A DNA stretch of 64,000 bases, from NCBI RefSeq assembly GCF_003660105.1, contig NZ_CP032823.1:1364001-1428000 (forward strand). The letters run 5' to 3'. The notes under the pieces are model-generated. The model had not been told where the DNA came from and ran no database searches. It saw only the letters and a list, made by a program, of their open reading frames with translations. Origin of the DNA: Aliarcobacter cryaerophilus ATCC 43158 (GTDB taxonomy: Bacteria; Campylobacterota; Campylobacteria; Campylobacterales; Arcobacteraceae). Below are positions 1-8,325 of this stretch, one piece after another. The number at the start of each line of letters is the position of its first letter. Within the stretch, counting starts at the first letter, position 1. Made by a program: the position numbers and the translations under genes.

Positions 1-1
1 T

Positions 2-613
2 ATGATAGTTCTAATAGCAGCAGCACCTCATAGAATAAATAGAATTCACTCTTGGTGGTCTATGGTTCAAGATGGTATTTTATCAGTTCTACCTGGAACG
101 TTTGAGCAATACTTAAGAATAAAAAACTTACCAGAACCATATCAAGTATCACACTCTTTAAATGCAATTCACAATGGAGGATTTTTTGGGCAAGGTATCT
201 CTTTTGGAGATTTAAAAGTTGGTTTTTTAAGTGAAGTTCACACTGACTTCGTTATTGCTGGTATAACAGAAGAGATAGGTTGGATTGGAACATTTCTTAT
301 AACTACTATTTTAATGTTGATTATATTAAGAATTTTAGCAATTAGTAGAAAAGTTGATAGCAAAATATTTCATCTTTTTACAACAGGAATTGCTCTTATG
401 ATTATTGTTGCATTTTTAATAAATGGTGCTGGAATTTCAGGAATTATTCCTATAAAAGGAATTGCTGTTCCATTTTTATCATATGGTGGTTCATCTTTGA
501 TTACAAGCTCATTTGCAATAGGATTAGTACTTTCAATTAGTAGAACTGTGAAAAAGTATGAACCACAAAAAAGTATTATAAAAGAAAAACCTCAAAGGAT
601 AATTATTAGATGA
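2..613 (+). CDS. ftsW: Cell-division lipid II polymerase FtsW, C-terminal part
   Basis: This is the 3' end of a SEDS-family gene that runs off the left edge of the window; the Met at base 2 is probably internal. The 203 visible residues hold several membrane helices and typical SEDS signatures, including a conserved GGFFGQG segment, an AGITEEIGWIG segment and a C-terminal PFLSYGGSS motif. FtsW polymerises lipid II into septal peptidoglycan at the division site. The stop codon overlaps the start of murG (ATGA), which fits the division and cell-wall context and makes FtsW more likely than its paralogue RodA. The family is certain; the FtsW assignment rests mainly on the murG neighbour. Confidence 0.9.
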   Translation: MIVLIAAAPHRINRIHSWWSMVQDGILSVLPGTFEQYLRIKNLPEPYQVSHSLNAIHNGGFFGQGISFGDLKVGFLSEVHTDFVIAGITEEIGWIGTFLITTILMLIILRILAISRKVDSKIFHLFTTGIALMIIVAFLINGAGISGIIPIKGIAVPFLSYGGSSLITSSFAIGLVLSISRTVKKYEPQKSIIKEKPQRIIIR

Positions 614-1635
614 GTAAAGTTATTGTAATAACTGGTGGCGGAACTGGTGGTCATCTAAAAATTGCTGATGTTTTTATTAATGAGTTTAAAAAAAGAGGTT
701 TTGAAGTTATTTTTATAGGTTCAAGCTATGGGCAGGATAAGTTTTGGTTTGAAAATGATGATAGATTAAAAGAGAAATTTTTTTTAAATACAAGTGGAGT
801 TGTAAATAAAAGTGGAATTGCTAAGCTTTTTTCTCTTTTAAATATATTTTATAAAGCTATTTTTTGTTTGAAGATTTTAAAAAAGCATGGAGTTAAAACA
901 GTTATTTCTGTTGGTGGATTTAGTGCAGCAAGCACTAGCATTGCAACTATTTTAAAAAAAGATTGTAATCTTTTTTTACATGAGCAAAACTCAAAAATCG
1001 GAGCATTAAATGCTAAAACTTTAAAATATACAAAAAAAGCATACTCATCTTTTCATGACTTTTCATCTATAAAAGATTATCCAGTAGATATTAAATTTTT
1101 CCAAAATGCAAGAGTTAGAAAAAAGATTAAAACTATTGCATTTTTTGGTGGCTCACAAGGAGCTGTTGCCATAAATAATTTTGCACTAAAAGTTGCACCA
1201 AAACTAAATGAAATGGGAATAAGAATAATTCATCAAGCTGGAAAGAATGATTTTTTAAGAGTAAAAAATGAATATAAAAAATTAAATATAGATGCAGATG
1301 TTTTTGATTTTACAAAAGATATTTTACAAAAAATGAATGAAGCTGATTTTTGTGTAAGCCGTGCTGGTGCTTCAACACTTTTTGAGCTTTGTGCAAACAA
1401 TCTTCCAACTTTTTTTATACCATTTAAGTATGCAGCTCAAAATCATCAATACTATAATGCAAAAGCTTTGTGTGAGCAAAACCTATGCTTTTTACAAAAT
1501 GAAGATGAATTAGATGAGAACTACTTTTTTGATTCTTTAAAAAATAGTGATATAGAAAAGATTAGCATAGGTTTAAAAGAGTTTATTAAACCAAATGCTA
1601 TAGAAAAAATTGTAGATGATATTTTAAAAAATTAA
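610..1635 (+). CDS. murG: UDP-GlcNAc:lipid I N-acetylglucosaminyltransferase MurG
   Basis: MurG adds GlcNAc to lipid I to make lipid II on the inner face of the cytoplasmic membrane. The 341 residues have the usual length for a GT-B glycosyltransferase. The N-terminus carries the glycine-rich GGGTGGHL motif, the middle has a GGSQGA motif that starts the second Rossmann domain, and SRAGASTLFEL followed by a PFKYAAQNHQ segment forms the UDP-GlcNAc pocket. It is translationally coupled to ftsW by a 4-base overlap. Its stop overlaps that of the convergent uppP, so the two transcripts end on top of each other with no separate terminator between them. Confidence 0.96.
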   Translation: MSKVIVITGGGTGGHLKIADVFINEFKKRGFEVIFIGSSYGQDKFWFENDDRLKEKFFLNTSGVVNKSGIAKLFSLLNIFYKAIFCLKILKKHGVKTVISVGGFSAASTSIATILKKDCNLFLHEQNSKIGALNAKTLKYTKKAYSSFHDFSSIKDYPVDIKFFQNARVRKKIKTIAFFGGSQGAVAINNFALKVAPKLNEMGIRIIHQAGKNDFLRVKNEYKKLNIDADVFDFTKDILQKMNEADFCVSRAGASTLFELCANNLPTFFIPFKYAAQNHQYYNAKALCEQNLCFLQNEDELDENYFFDSLKNSDIEKISIGLKEFIKPNAIEKIVDDILKN

Positions 1636-2399
1636 AACAACAAAAGTATCAAAACCCCAAAAACAATTCTATAAATTCCAAAAGCTACAAAGGTAAATTT
1701 CTCTAAAAACTTCAAAAACAGTTTGATTACCAAATAAGCAACAACAAAAGATGTCACAAAACCAACAGCTAAGTTTATAAAATTTCCATCTTGTAAAATC
1801 TCTGCGTGGTGTTTATAAACATCATAAAAAGTGGTAGCACACATAACAGGAACAGCAAGTAAAAACGAGAACTCAGCACTTGCTTTTCTATTAAATCCTA
1901 CAAGCATAGCTCCAATTATACTTGCACCCGCACGGCTTGTTCCTGGAATTAGTGCAGCTATTTGAGCAAGACCAATAAATAAAGCTTGTTTGTAACTCAC
2001 ATCTTCAACATCGCAGATATGTTTTTTATTTTCATCATAAAACTTCTCAACAATTAAAAATATTACTCCACCAATAATAAACATCCAAGCTACAATCTCA
2101 ATACTAAACATAGCTTTTATTTGACTTGAAAAAATAAATCCAACAATTCCTATAGGTAAAAACGAAATAGCAATTTTTATCCATAAATTTATATGTTTAA
2201 ATGTAAATTTAGATGGATAAATAAAAACCAAAGCCATGATTGCTGCAAATTGAATTATTATTTCAAAAGCCTTATTTACACTGTTTTGTTCAATTCCCAA
2301 AAAATCACTTAAAACTATTAAATGTCCTGTAGAAGATACTGGTATAAACTCAGTAATTCCTTCTATAATTCCTAACCAAATTGCATCAAATATACTCAA
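1632..2399 (-). CDS. uppP: Undecaprenyl-diphosphatase UppP (BacA)
   Basis: A 255-residue polytopic membrane protein that recycles undecaprenyl diphosphate to undecaprenyl phosphate, the lipid carrier for peptidoglycan and other envelope polymers. Near the N-terminus it has the family signature GIIEGITEFIPVSSTGHL with the catalytic Glu residues, and in the middle the second signature PGTSRAGASI with the conserved Arg. Length and hydrophobic pattern match the BacA/UppP family. Its start overlaps the stop of mqnA by four bases, so the two are probably co-transcribed leftward. The link to the ftsW-murG pair across the convergent junction is functional rather than transcriptional. Confidence 0.95.
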   Translation of the reverse strand: MSIFDAIWLGIIEGITEFIPVSSTGHLIVLSDFLGIEQNSVNKAFEIIIQFAAIMALVFIYPSKFTFKHINLWIKIAISFLPIGIVGFIFSSQIKAMFSIEIVAWMFIIGGVIFLIVEKFYDENKKHICDVEDVSYKQALFIGLAQIAALIPGTSRAGASIIGAMLVGFNRKASAEFSFLLAVPVMCATTFYDVYKHHAEILQDGNFINLAVGFVTSFVVAYLVIKLFLKFLEKFTFVAFGIYRIVFGVLILLLF

Positions 2400-3061
2400 A
2401 TTATCCCCTTGTTTTTTGTAAGTTTTAAAAATAGTTTTAAAGCACGTTTCTCTTTATATCCAATATCGTAATCAATTTTTGTAAGATAATTCAAGATATT
2501 TTGTTTTGAAATACCACTTCTTTTTGAGTATTGTTCTAAGATATATTGAGGAATTTTTATTTTTCTTTTATCAAAATCTTTTGTAAGTTTTTTTAACCTT
2601 TTTTCATATTTGTTGTAACATAAAACTGCAAATACAAAAGGAAGGTTATATTTATTTTGCCACTGTTTTGCTAAATCTATAAAATCTTCATCTTTATTAT
2701 CATGATAAAATTTTAAGGCTTTATCTCCAATAATTACTTCCCCCTCTAGTTCTAAAACTTTTGCAAGAGCATTTGAAGTTTTTGATTGAAAATCATCTTT
2801 TTTCTCTCTATTTGGAAGTACTAATACAGATAAAACTTCATCTCTTGCAATTATTCCAAAATCCAAAAACTTCTCATTTTTTGAACCAATTGAAGAGATA
2901 AAAGCACTGTGAGTTTTTCTTTTTTTAAAACTATTTGTAATTTTCGATGGATATGATTTTTTGTACTCAATACTTGATTTAAGTTGGTTTGATTTTATAT
3001 TTTTTTTGATATAAATGTGAAAAGGTAATAAGTTTATAAAATCAATTTTTGAGAATATCAT
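2396..3061 (-). CDS. mqnA: Chorismate dehydratase MqnA (futalosine pathway)
   Basis: The 221 residues resemble the periplasmic-binding-like fold of MqnA, which converts chorismate to 3-(1-carboxyvinyl)oxybenzoate in the futalosine route to menaquinone. Visible family features are the N-terminal KIDFINLLPFH segment, a SAFISSIGS loop, the ARDEVLSVLV strand and a C-terminal helical region. It is somewhat short and lysine-rich, as Campylobacterota versions usually are. Use of the futalosine pathway fits the proposed taxon. It lies upstream of uppP with an ATGA overlap. A weaker alternative would be another solute-binding-like protein of the same fold. Confidence 0.8.
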   Translation of the reverse strand: MIFSKIDFINLLPFHIYIKKNIKSNQLKSSIEYKKSYPSKITNSFKKRKTHSAFISSIGSKNEKFLDFGIIARDEVLSVLVLPNREKKDDFQSKTSNALAKVLELEGEVIIGDKALKFYHDNKDEDFIDLAKQWQNKYNLPFVFAVLCYNKYEKRLKKLTKDFDKRKIKIPQYILEQYSKRSGISKQNILNYLTKIDYDIGYKEKRALKLFLKLTKNKGII

Positions 3062-3097
3062 AGCTTTGTTGCCTTTAGTCTTTAAAATTAAAGCTGA

Positions 3098-3103
3098 TAT
3101 AAT
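3098..3103 (+). promoter_or_regulatory. Probable -10 box for the moaD operon
   Basis: A TATAAT hexamer lies 28 bases before the moaD start in the gap between divergent mqnA and moaD. Campylobacterota sigma-70 promoters often lack a clear -35 box, and none is obvious here. Confidence 0.5.
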
Positions 3104-3131
3104 AGTATAAAAAGAATTAGAAGGTATTAAA

Positions 3132-3353
3132 ATGGTTAAAGTAGAGTTTTTAGGACCTATAAATAAAGAGAGTATAGATTTAGATATAAAAAATTTAAGT
3201 GAGCTATCAAATATTTTGAAAAATGATGAAAAAATATCTTCTTGGCTTGAAACTTGTGCAGTTGCCGTAAATGATACTTTAGTTTTTTCAAAAAACTTTG
3301 AGTTAAAATCTGGTGATAAAATTTCACTTCTTCCTCCTGTTTGTGGTGGTTAA
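3132..3353 (+). CDS. moaD: Molybdopterin synthase sulfur-carrier subunit MoaD
   Basis: This 73-residue ubiquitin-like protein ends in CGG, so it has the C-terminal Gly-Gly tail that is adenylated and thiocarboxylated to carry sulfur into molybdopterin. The KSGDKISLLPPVCGG end is typical of MoaD/ThiS proteins. The moaE start follows the stop by a single base, so the two subunits of molybdopterin synthase are made together. The start is preceded by an AGAAGG ribosome-binding sequence. The neighbour makes MoaD, rather than ThiS, the firm choice. Confidence 0.93.
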   Translation: MVKVEFLGPINKESIDLDIKNLSELSNILKNDEKISSWLETCAVAVNDTLVFSKNFELKSGDKISLLPPVCGG

Positions 3354-3354
3354 A

Positions 3355-3804
3355 ATGTTTAAGGAAGATTTACAAATACACAAAGGTGATTTACCAATAG
3401 AAAATATTCACAACTCTTGGTATGAAAAGTATAAAAATTTAAATTATGGTGCATTTATAACTTTTGTTGGAATTATTAGAGATGAAGATGATATTGATGG
3501 GCTATCTTTTGATATTTATGAACCAATTTTGAAAAAATGGTTTGCATCTTGGCAAGAAAAAGCAAAAATTAAAAATGCAATAGTTTTTATGGCTCACAGC
3601 ATTGGTGATGTAAAAAATCATGAAAGCTCATACATAGCTGGAGTTTGTAGTCCAAAAAGAAGAGTTGCTTTAGAGTTAATAGATGAGTTTGTTGAAGATT
3701 TTAAGAAAAATGCACCAATTTGGAAATATGATTTAAGAGATAATCAAAGAATTTATGCAAAAGATAGAAGTCAAAAAATAGATGGTGCTGGGATTTTATC
3801 ATGA
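3355..3804 (+). CDS. moaE: Molybdopterin synthase catalytic subunit MoaE
   Basis: MoaE (149 residues from this start) binds precursor Z and receives sulfur from two MoaD thiocarboxylates to form molybdopterin in the cytoplasm. It has the YGAFITFVGIIRDE segment near residue 35, the family pattern for strand one and the loop that follows, and the AHSIGDV segment. The C-terminal PIWKYD motif contains the conserved Lys of the active site. The ATG at 3355 directly follows the moaD stop; a longer reading from 3313 would overlap moaD and has no support. The stop overlaps the next start (ATGA), so a three-gene operon is likely. Confidence 0.93.
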   Translation: MFKEDLQIHKGDLPIENIHNSWYEKYKNLNYGAFITFVGIIRDEDDIDGLSFDIYEPILKKWFASWQEKAKIKNAIVFMAHSIGDVKNHESSYIAGVCSPKRRVALELIDEFVEDFKKNAPIWKYDLRDNQRIYAKDRSQKIDGAGILS

Positions 3805-4604
3805 ACAAAAAAGTAAGAGTAGATTTACACAATCACACAACACTTTGTAACCATGCAATTGGAAGTGTTGAAGAGTACGTAAAAAGAGCAATAGAATTAG
3901 GAGTTGATGAGTATGGATTTGCTTGTCATGCACCTATGAATTTTGATCCAAAATATAGAATGAAGCTTGAAGAGAGATCTTTATACGAATCTTGGGTAAA
4001 CGAAGTAAAAGAAAAATACAAAGATAAAATAAAAGTTCTTTTAGCTTATGAAGTTGATTTTCTAAATGGCTTTATGCTTGATGAGATTTTAGATGCAAAT
4101 GTTGATTATTTAATAGGTTCTGTACACTTTTTACAAAATAAAAATGAAATGTGGGGGTTTGATAACCCTGAATTTATAGGTGTTTATGAAAGTGTTGATA
4201 TAGATAAGATTTGGGAAGATTACTTTGATGCAATTGAAGCTATGGCAAAAACAAACTATTTTCAAATAGTTGGACATTTGGATTTGATAAAAGTTTTCAA
4301 ATTTTTACCAAAAAAAGATGTTAGATTAATTGCAAAAAATGCCTTAAAACAGATAAAAAAATCAAATATGATTTTAGAATTGAATCCAGCTGGACTAAGA
4401 AAACCAATAGGAGAACCTTATCCTTCAAAGCAACTCTTAGAAGAGGCTTTTTCTTTAGGAATAAATATCACATTTGGTTCAGATGCTCATAGTATTGAGC
4501 ACGTTGGTTTTGGATACAATGAAATTACTTCTTTAGCAAAAGAGGTTGGATACACAAAATGTGCTACTTTTTATAAAAAAGAGATGAGTTTAATTGAGTT
4601 TTAG
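3801..4604 (+). CDS. PHP-family histidinol-phosphatase-like protein
   Basis: The 267 residues form a polymerase-and-histidinol-phosphatase (PHP) domain. Metal-ligand motifs are visible in order: VDLHNHTTLCNH near the N-terminus, a CHAP segment, a GSVHF segment, GHLDLI in the middle and GSDAHSIEHVG near the C-terminus. This domain uses two or three metal ions to hydrolyse phosphomonoesters, and proteins of this length are usually histidinol-phosphatases (HisJ/HisK type) in histidine synthesis. No other histidine gene is nearby, so the substrate is inferred. It overlaps moaE by four bases and ends just before glnA. Confidence 0.8.
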   Translation: MNKKVRVDLHNHTTLCNHAIGSVEEYVKRAIELGVDEYGFACHAPMNFDPKYRMKLEERSLYESWVNEVKEKYKDKIKVLLAYEVDFLNGFMLDEILDANVDYLIGSVHFLQNKNEMWGFDNPEFIGVYESVDIDKIWEDYFDAIEAMAKTNYFQIVGHLDLIKVFKFLPKKDVRLIAKNALKQIKKSNMILELNPAGLRKPIGEPYPSKQLLEEAFSLGINITFGSDAHSIEHVGFGYNEITSLAKEVGYTKCATFYKKEMSLIEF

Positions 4605-4641
4605 ATAAAATAGTAACTTAAAAATTTTTGGAGTTAAAAAA

Positions 4642-6069
4642 ATGGGAAAATTTGTAAATAATATAGAAGAGTTTTTTAAGTTTTGTAGTGAAAATGAAGT
4701 AAAATTTGTAGATTTTAGATTTACTGATTTAAAAGGAACATGGCACCATGTAACTTATAATATTAAAGCAGTAAATAAAGATTTACTAGCAAATGGAATG
4801 CCTTTTGATGGTTCATCTATTGATGCTTGGCAACCAATTCATAAGTCAGATATGATTTTGAAACCAGATGTTCCAACTGCATTTTTAGACCCATTTACAG
4901 CTGATAGCACAATAATTGTAATTTGTGATGTTTATGATATTTATGAAAACCACATGTATGAAAAATGTCCAAGATCGATTGCAAAAAAAGCAGTTGAATA
5001 CCTAGCAGAAGCTAATATTGGTGATGTTGCATATTTTGGTCCTGAAAATGAATTCTTTATTTTTGACGATGTTAAAATTATAGATAGCGTAAATGAATCT
5101 TATTTTAGAGTTGATTGTGAAGATGGAGAGTGGAATGATGCGAAAAACTATGAGGGTGGAAACATCGGGCATAGAGCTAGACTTAAAGGTGGATATTTCC
5201 CAGTAGCTCCTATTGATAATGGAGTTGATATAAGAGCTGAAATGATGCAAGTATTGGAGCAAGTTGGTCTTGAAGTAACATTAGGTCACCACGAAGTTGC
5301 CCAAGGACAACATGAAATTGGTATTGTTTTTGGAGATTTAATTGAAGCTAGTGATAATGTTCAAAAACTAAAATACGTAATAAAAATGGTTGCACATCTA
5401 AATGGAAAATCTGCAACATTTATGCCAAAACCACTTTATGGTGATAATGGAAGCGGAATGCATGTTCACCAAAGTATATGGAAAGATGGTAAAAACCTAT
5501 TTTATAAACAAGGTGAATATGGAAATTTAAGTGATATAGCAAGATGGTATATAGGTGGAATTTTTAAACATGCACGAGCACTTGCTGCATTTACAAATCC
5601 ATCTACAAACTCTTATAAAAGATTAATTCCTGGATTTGAAGCACCTTCAATTTTAACTTATTCATCACAAAATAGAAGTGCATCTTGTAGAATTCCTTAT
5701 GGAGCTGGAGAAAAAGCAACAAGAGTTGAAATGAGATTTCCAGACTCAACAGCTTGTCCATATTTAGCATTTTCAGCTATGTTAATGGCTGGACTTGATG
5801 GAATAAAAAATAAATATGAACCAATTGGTCCTATGGATGATGATTTATTTGAGTTATCTTTAGATGAGATAAGAGATAGAGATATTCCTCAAATGCCTCA
5901 TACTTTAAGAGGTTCATTAGAGGCATTAATTAGATACAATGACTTTTTAAGACCTGTATTTACTAAAAAAATGATAGATACTTATCAACACTACAAGTTT
6001 TCAACTCAAGTTTGGCCTTATGAAGCAAGACCTACGCCATTTGAATTCAAAACTATGTACTCTTGCTAA
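4642..6069 (+). CDS. glnA: Type I glutamine synthetase GlnA
   Basis: Glutamine synthetase (475 residues) makes glutamine from glutamate, ammonia and ATP and is the main route of ammonia assimilation. The N-terminal beta-grasp part holds [10 protein letters not shown] and [11 protein letters not shown]. The catalytic part shows the GPENEFF metal motif, the [12 protein letters not shown] segment, [10 protein letters not shown] and the NRSASCRIP loop. The tyrosine that GlnE adenylylates in enteric GSI, in a conserved NLYDLP context, is replaced here: the aligned segment reads DDLFEL with Phe403. Regulation by adenylylation therefore looks impossible. An exact 11-bp terminator hairpin follows. 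It stands alone, with no glnB/glnK or amt beside it. Confidence 0.97.
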   Translation: MGKFVNNIEEFFKFCSENEVKFVDFRFTDLKGTWHHVTYNIKAVNKDLLANGMPFDGSSIDAWQPIHKSDMILKPDVPTAFLDPFTADSTIIVICDVYDIYENHMYEKCPRSIAKKAVEYLAEANIGDVAYFGPENEFFIFDDVKIIDSVNESYFRVDCEDGEWNDAKNYEGGNIGHRARLKGGYFPVAPIDNGVDIRAEMMQVLEQVGLEVTLGHHEVAQGQHEIGIVFGDLIEASDNVQKLKYVIKMVAHLNGKSATFMPKPLYGDNGSGMHVHQSIWKDGKNLFYKQGEYGNLSDIARWYIGGIFKHARALAAFTNPSTNSYKRLIPGFEAPSILTYSSQNRSASCRIPYGAGEKATRVEMRFPDSTACPYLAFSAMLMAGLDGIKNKYEPIGPMDDDLFELSLDEIRDRDIPQMPHTLRGSLEALIRYNDFLRPVFTKKMIDTYQHYKFSTQVWPYEARPTPFEFKTMYSC

Positions 6070-6075
6070 TTTCGT

Positions 6076-6106
6076 AAGATAAGAGTAAAACTCTTATCTT
6101 ATTTTT
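6076..6106 (+). terminator. Rho-independent terminator after glnA
   Basis: A perfect 11-bp stem (AAGATAAGAGT with ACTCTTATCTT) around an AAA loop is followed by ATTTTT. It starts 7 bases after the glnA stop. Confidence 0.9.
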
Positions 6107-6211
6107 AATACTTTTACTAAACCTATATCTTTTTTAAACAAACTAAATAATAAAAAATCTCTTATAAATAGTTAATAAAATATTGCTTTTAAAAATTAAG
6201 CACTCTTTTTG

Positions 6212-6217
6212 TATAAT
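6212..6217 (+). promoter_or_regulatory. Probable -10 box for ribH-nusB-pyrF
   Basis: A TATAAT box preceded by a T-rich stretch lies 33 bases upstream of the ribH start, the usual Campylobacterota promoter style. Confidence 0.55.
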
Positions 6218-6249
6218 AAAAGCTATTTTTAAAGATTTTGGAGTTTATA

Positions 6250-6720
6250 ATGAGAGTAATAGAAGGTTCTTTAAGGCTAAAAGGAAATGAAAAAGTAGCC
6301 ATAATAAATGGAAGATTTAACCACATAATAACTGATAGATTAGTAGAAGGTGCAAAAGATTCATTCAAAAGACATGGTGGGAATGAAGCAAATTTAGATT
6401 TAATTTTAGTTCCAGGAGCTTTTGAAATACCTTTTGCTCTTGAAAAAGCACTATCAAGTGGAAAATATGATGCTGTTTGTTGTGTTGGAGCAGTTATAAG
6501 AGGAGCTACTCCTCATTTTGACTATATTAGTGCAGAAGCAACAAAAGGAATAGCAACAGTTGCTTTAAAATATGGAAAACCTGTATCAAATGGTGTTTTA
6601 ACAACAGATACAATAGAGCAAGCAATTGAGCGAGCTGGTTCAAAAGTTGGTAATAAAGGTGCTGAAGCTATGGTTACAATAATAGAGATGCTAGATTTAT
6701 ATAGCGAAATGGAAAAATAA
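6250..6720 (+). CDS. ribH: 6,7-dimethyl-8-ribityllumazine synthase RibH
   Basis: Lumazine synthase (156 residues) condenses the ribityl-aminouracil with 3,4-dihydroxy-2-butanone 4-phosphate in riboflavin synthesis and assembles as an icosahedral or pentameric shell. Family motifs are the FN loop near the N-terminus, the VPGAFEIP segment, [16 protein letters not shown] with the catalytic His, and [11 protein letters not shown]. The ATG at 6250 is chosen over an upstream TTG at 6238 because TTGGAG at 6238 is the ribosome-binding site and family members begin MxxIEG. nusB follows after one base, and ribH-nusB-pyrF is a conserved order in Campylobacterota. Confidence 0.95.
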   Translation: MRVIEGSLRLKGNEKVAIINGRFNHIITDRLVEGAKDSFKRHGGNEANLDLILVPGAFEIPFALEKALSSGKYDAVCCVGAVIRGATPHFDYISAEATKGIATVALKYGKPVSNGVLTTDTIEQAIERAGSKVGNKGAEAMVTIIEMLDLYSEMEK

Positions 6721-6721
6721 T

Positions 6722-7120
6722 TTGGCAACAAGAACACAAGCAAGAGAGTCTGTAATTGGACTTTTATATGCATATGATTTAGGCAATGAAGAGATTGTAA
6801 AATTTGTTGATGATATTTTAGAAGAAAAAAAAATAAGAAATAGCCAAAAAGAGTTTGCTTTAAATCTATTTAATGGAACTATCAAAAATATTTCAAAAAT
6901 AGATGAAGAGATAGTAAAACATCTTACTCAAGGTACAATTCAAGATGTTGGAAGTGTTGAAAAATCAATATTAAGGCTTGCCGTTTATGAGATAACATTT
7001 GAGAATTTATCAAAAGCAATAGTTATAAATGAAGCAATTGAACTATCAAAAAAATTAGCAAGTGATGGTGCTCCAAAGTTTATAAATGCTATTTTAGACC
7101 AAATAAAAATAGATAATTAA
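6722..7120 (+). CDS. nusB: Transcription antitermination factor NusB
   Basis: NusB (132 residues) binds boxA RNA with NusE and supports antitermination of rRNA transcription. The N-terminal MATRTQARESVIGLLYAYD segment is the RNA-binding start of the family, and the C-terminal half has the typical EKSILRLAVYEI and VINEAIELSKK helices. The start codon is TTG one base after the ribH stop; there is no ATG that would preserve the conserved N-terminus, and the ribosome-binding site would lie inside ribH. The gene is translationally linked to ribH and probably co-transcribed with pyrF, 12 bases downstream. Confidence 0.94.
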   Translation: MATRTQARESVIGLLYAYDLGNEEIVKFVDDILEEKKIRNSQKEFALNLFNGTIKNISKIDEEIVKHLTQGTIQDVGSVEKSILRLAVYEITFENLSKAIVINEAIELSKKLASDGAPKFINAILDQIKIDN

Positions 7121-7132
7121 AAGGTCAAATTT

Positions 7133-7831
7133 ATGAAAACAAATATGAAACTTTGTGTATCTTTAGATTTAGAAAGTAGTGAAGAAAATCTTGCTTTAGT
7201 TGAAAAAATCAAAGATTTTGATATTTGGTTGAAAGTTGGATTTAGAACATATCTAAGAGATGGAAAGAAATTTTTAGAAGATTTAAAAGCCATAAATCCA
7301 AACTTTAAAATCTTTTTGGATCTTAAATTATATGATATTCCAAATACAATGGCAGATGCGGCAGAAGATATTTCAAACTTTGGGCTTGTTGATATGTTTA
7401 ATGTTCATGCAAGTGCAGGAAAATTTGCAATGCAAACAGTGATGGAAAGAATAAAAAATATTCCAAATAGACCTTTAGTTTTAGCTGTTACTGCTCTTAC
7501 TTCATTTGATAATAGTAGTTTTAAAGAAATTTATGGAAAAGATATAGATATAAAAGCAACAGAGTTTGCAAAAAATACATTTGAAGCTGGACTAGATGGT
7601 GTTGTTTGTTCAGCTTTTGAAAGTATTGATATAAAAAATCACACAAATAATGAATTTATAACACTATGTCCTGGTATTCGTCCTTTTGGGGAAAATAGTG
7701 GTGATCAAAAAAGAGTTGCTGATATAAACTTTTCAAAAGAAAACTTAGTAGATTTTATAGTTGTAGGTCGTCCTATATATAAAAATAAAAATCCAGAAGA
7801 TATAGTAGAGAAAATATTAAAAAATATATAA
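7133..7831 (+). CDS. pyrF: Orotidine 5'-phosphate decarboxylase PyrF
   Basis: PyrF (232 residues) decarboxylates OMP to UMP, the last step of de novo UMP synthesis. It is a TIM barrel with the active-site motif [13 protein letters not shown] (the Asp-Lys-Asp chain), the N-terminal CVSLDLES segment, GVVCSAFE in the middle, and the phosphate-binding CPGIRPFG and VVGRPIY loops near the end. Length matches group I bacterial enzymes. It is last in the ribH-nusB-pyrF operon. A segment rich in T (AAGGGGTTTTTAAGAG) follows but forms no strong hairpin. Confidence 0.96.
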   Translation: MKTNMKLCVSLDLESSEENLALVEKIKDFDIWLKVGFRTYLRDGKKFLEDLKAINPNFKIFLDLKLYDIPNTMADAAEDISNFGLVDMFNVHASAGKFAMQTVMERIKNIPNRPLVLAVTALTSFDNSSFKEIYGKDIDIKATEFAKNTFEAGLDGVVCSAFESIDIKNHTNNEFITLCPGIRPFGENSGDQKRVADINFSKENLVDFIVVGRPIYKNKNPEDIVEKILKNI

Positions 7832-7871
7832 AAATAGCAAACAGTTAAGGGGTTTTTAAGAGATTTTCTCT

Positions 7872-7877
7872 TATAAT
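7872..7877 (+). promoter_or_regulatory. Probable -10 box of the tRNA operon
   Basis: A TATAAT box lies 35 bases before the mature 5' end of tRNA-Ser. The two tRNA genes are separated by two bases and probably share this promoter. Confidence 0.5.
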
Positions 7878-7912
7878 TCCCGTCCTGATTTTATGAACTT
7901 AAAATTAGAAAC

Positions 7913-8003
7913 GGACAGTTGGGTGAGTTGGCTGAAACCACCTCCCTGCTAAGGAGACGTACTGGTAACGGTACCGAGGGTTCAAATCCCTCACTGTCCG
8001 CCA
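7913..8003 (+). tRNA. tRNA-Ser (anticodon GCU)
   Basis: The acceptor arms GGACAGT and ACTGTCC pair completely, with G as discriminator and CCA encoded. The anticodon stem CTCC/GGAG carries GCT at 7948-7950. A long variable arm lies between the anticodon stem and the GGTTCAAATCC T-loop, as expected for a class II tRNA. It reads AGC/AGU serine codons. Confidence 0.97.
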
Positions 8004-8005
8004 CT

Positions 8006-8082
8006 GGGTCGTTAGCTCAGCTGGTTAGAGCACTCGGCTCATAACCGAGTGGTCGAAGGTTCGAGTCCTTCACGACCCACCA
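8006..8082 (+). tRNA. tRNA-Met (anticodon CAU), integration site of the island
   Basis: The acceptor arms GGGTCGT and ACGACCC pair fully, including G1-C72, with discriminator A and encoded CCA. Full pairing at the first position argues against initiator tRNA. The anticodon loop CTCATAA gives CAT; elongator Met is most likely, although a lysidine-modified tRNA-Ile2 has the same gene anticodon. The last 49 bases of the gene plus three following bases recur exactly at 27094-27145, so this gene is the attachment site of the 19-kb element and is regenerated by the insertion. Confidence 0.95.
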
Positions 8083-8085
8083 GCT
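8034..8085 (+). repeat. attL: 52-bp direct repeat inside tRNA-Met
   Basis: Identical over 52 bases to 27094-27145. It covers the anticodon arm to the CCA end plus three bases, the part of a tRNA gene usually used as crossover core by tyrosine integrases. Confidence 0.93.
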
Positions 8086-8150
8086 TAAAAGCCTATATCT
8101 AGGCACTTTAAAACAAAAAAATCAAAAATTTAATTTATCATCAAAATTTA

Positions 8151-8173
8151 TTTTTAATACATTTTTAATACAA
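8151..8173 (+). repeat. Candidate integrase arm-type site, left end
   Basis: A 23-bp sequence built from two tandem TTTTTAATACA-like units occurs here, 66 bases inside attL. The same 23 bases recur at 26946-26968, 126 bases inside attR. Presence only near both ends of the element suggests arm-binding sites for its integrase. Confidence 0.5.
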
Positions 8174-8325
8174 AAACTATTTATCTATAAATTTTTATTC
8201 AAGAAAAAGGTTTTCAATTATTTTTATGTTAAAATACAGATGCTAGCTTAATTTAATACTATGTTATATAAATTAAATTTATATAATGTATAAATCTTTA
8301 AAAATAAGGAATTATATTAATATCT

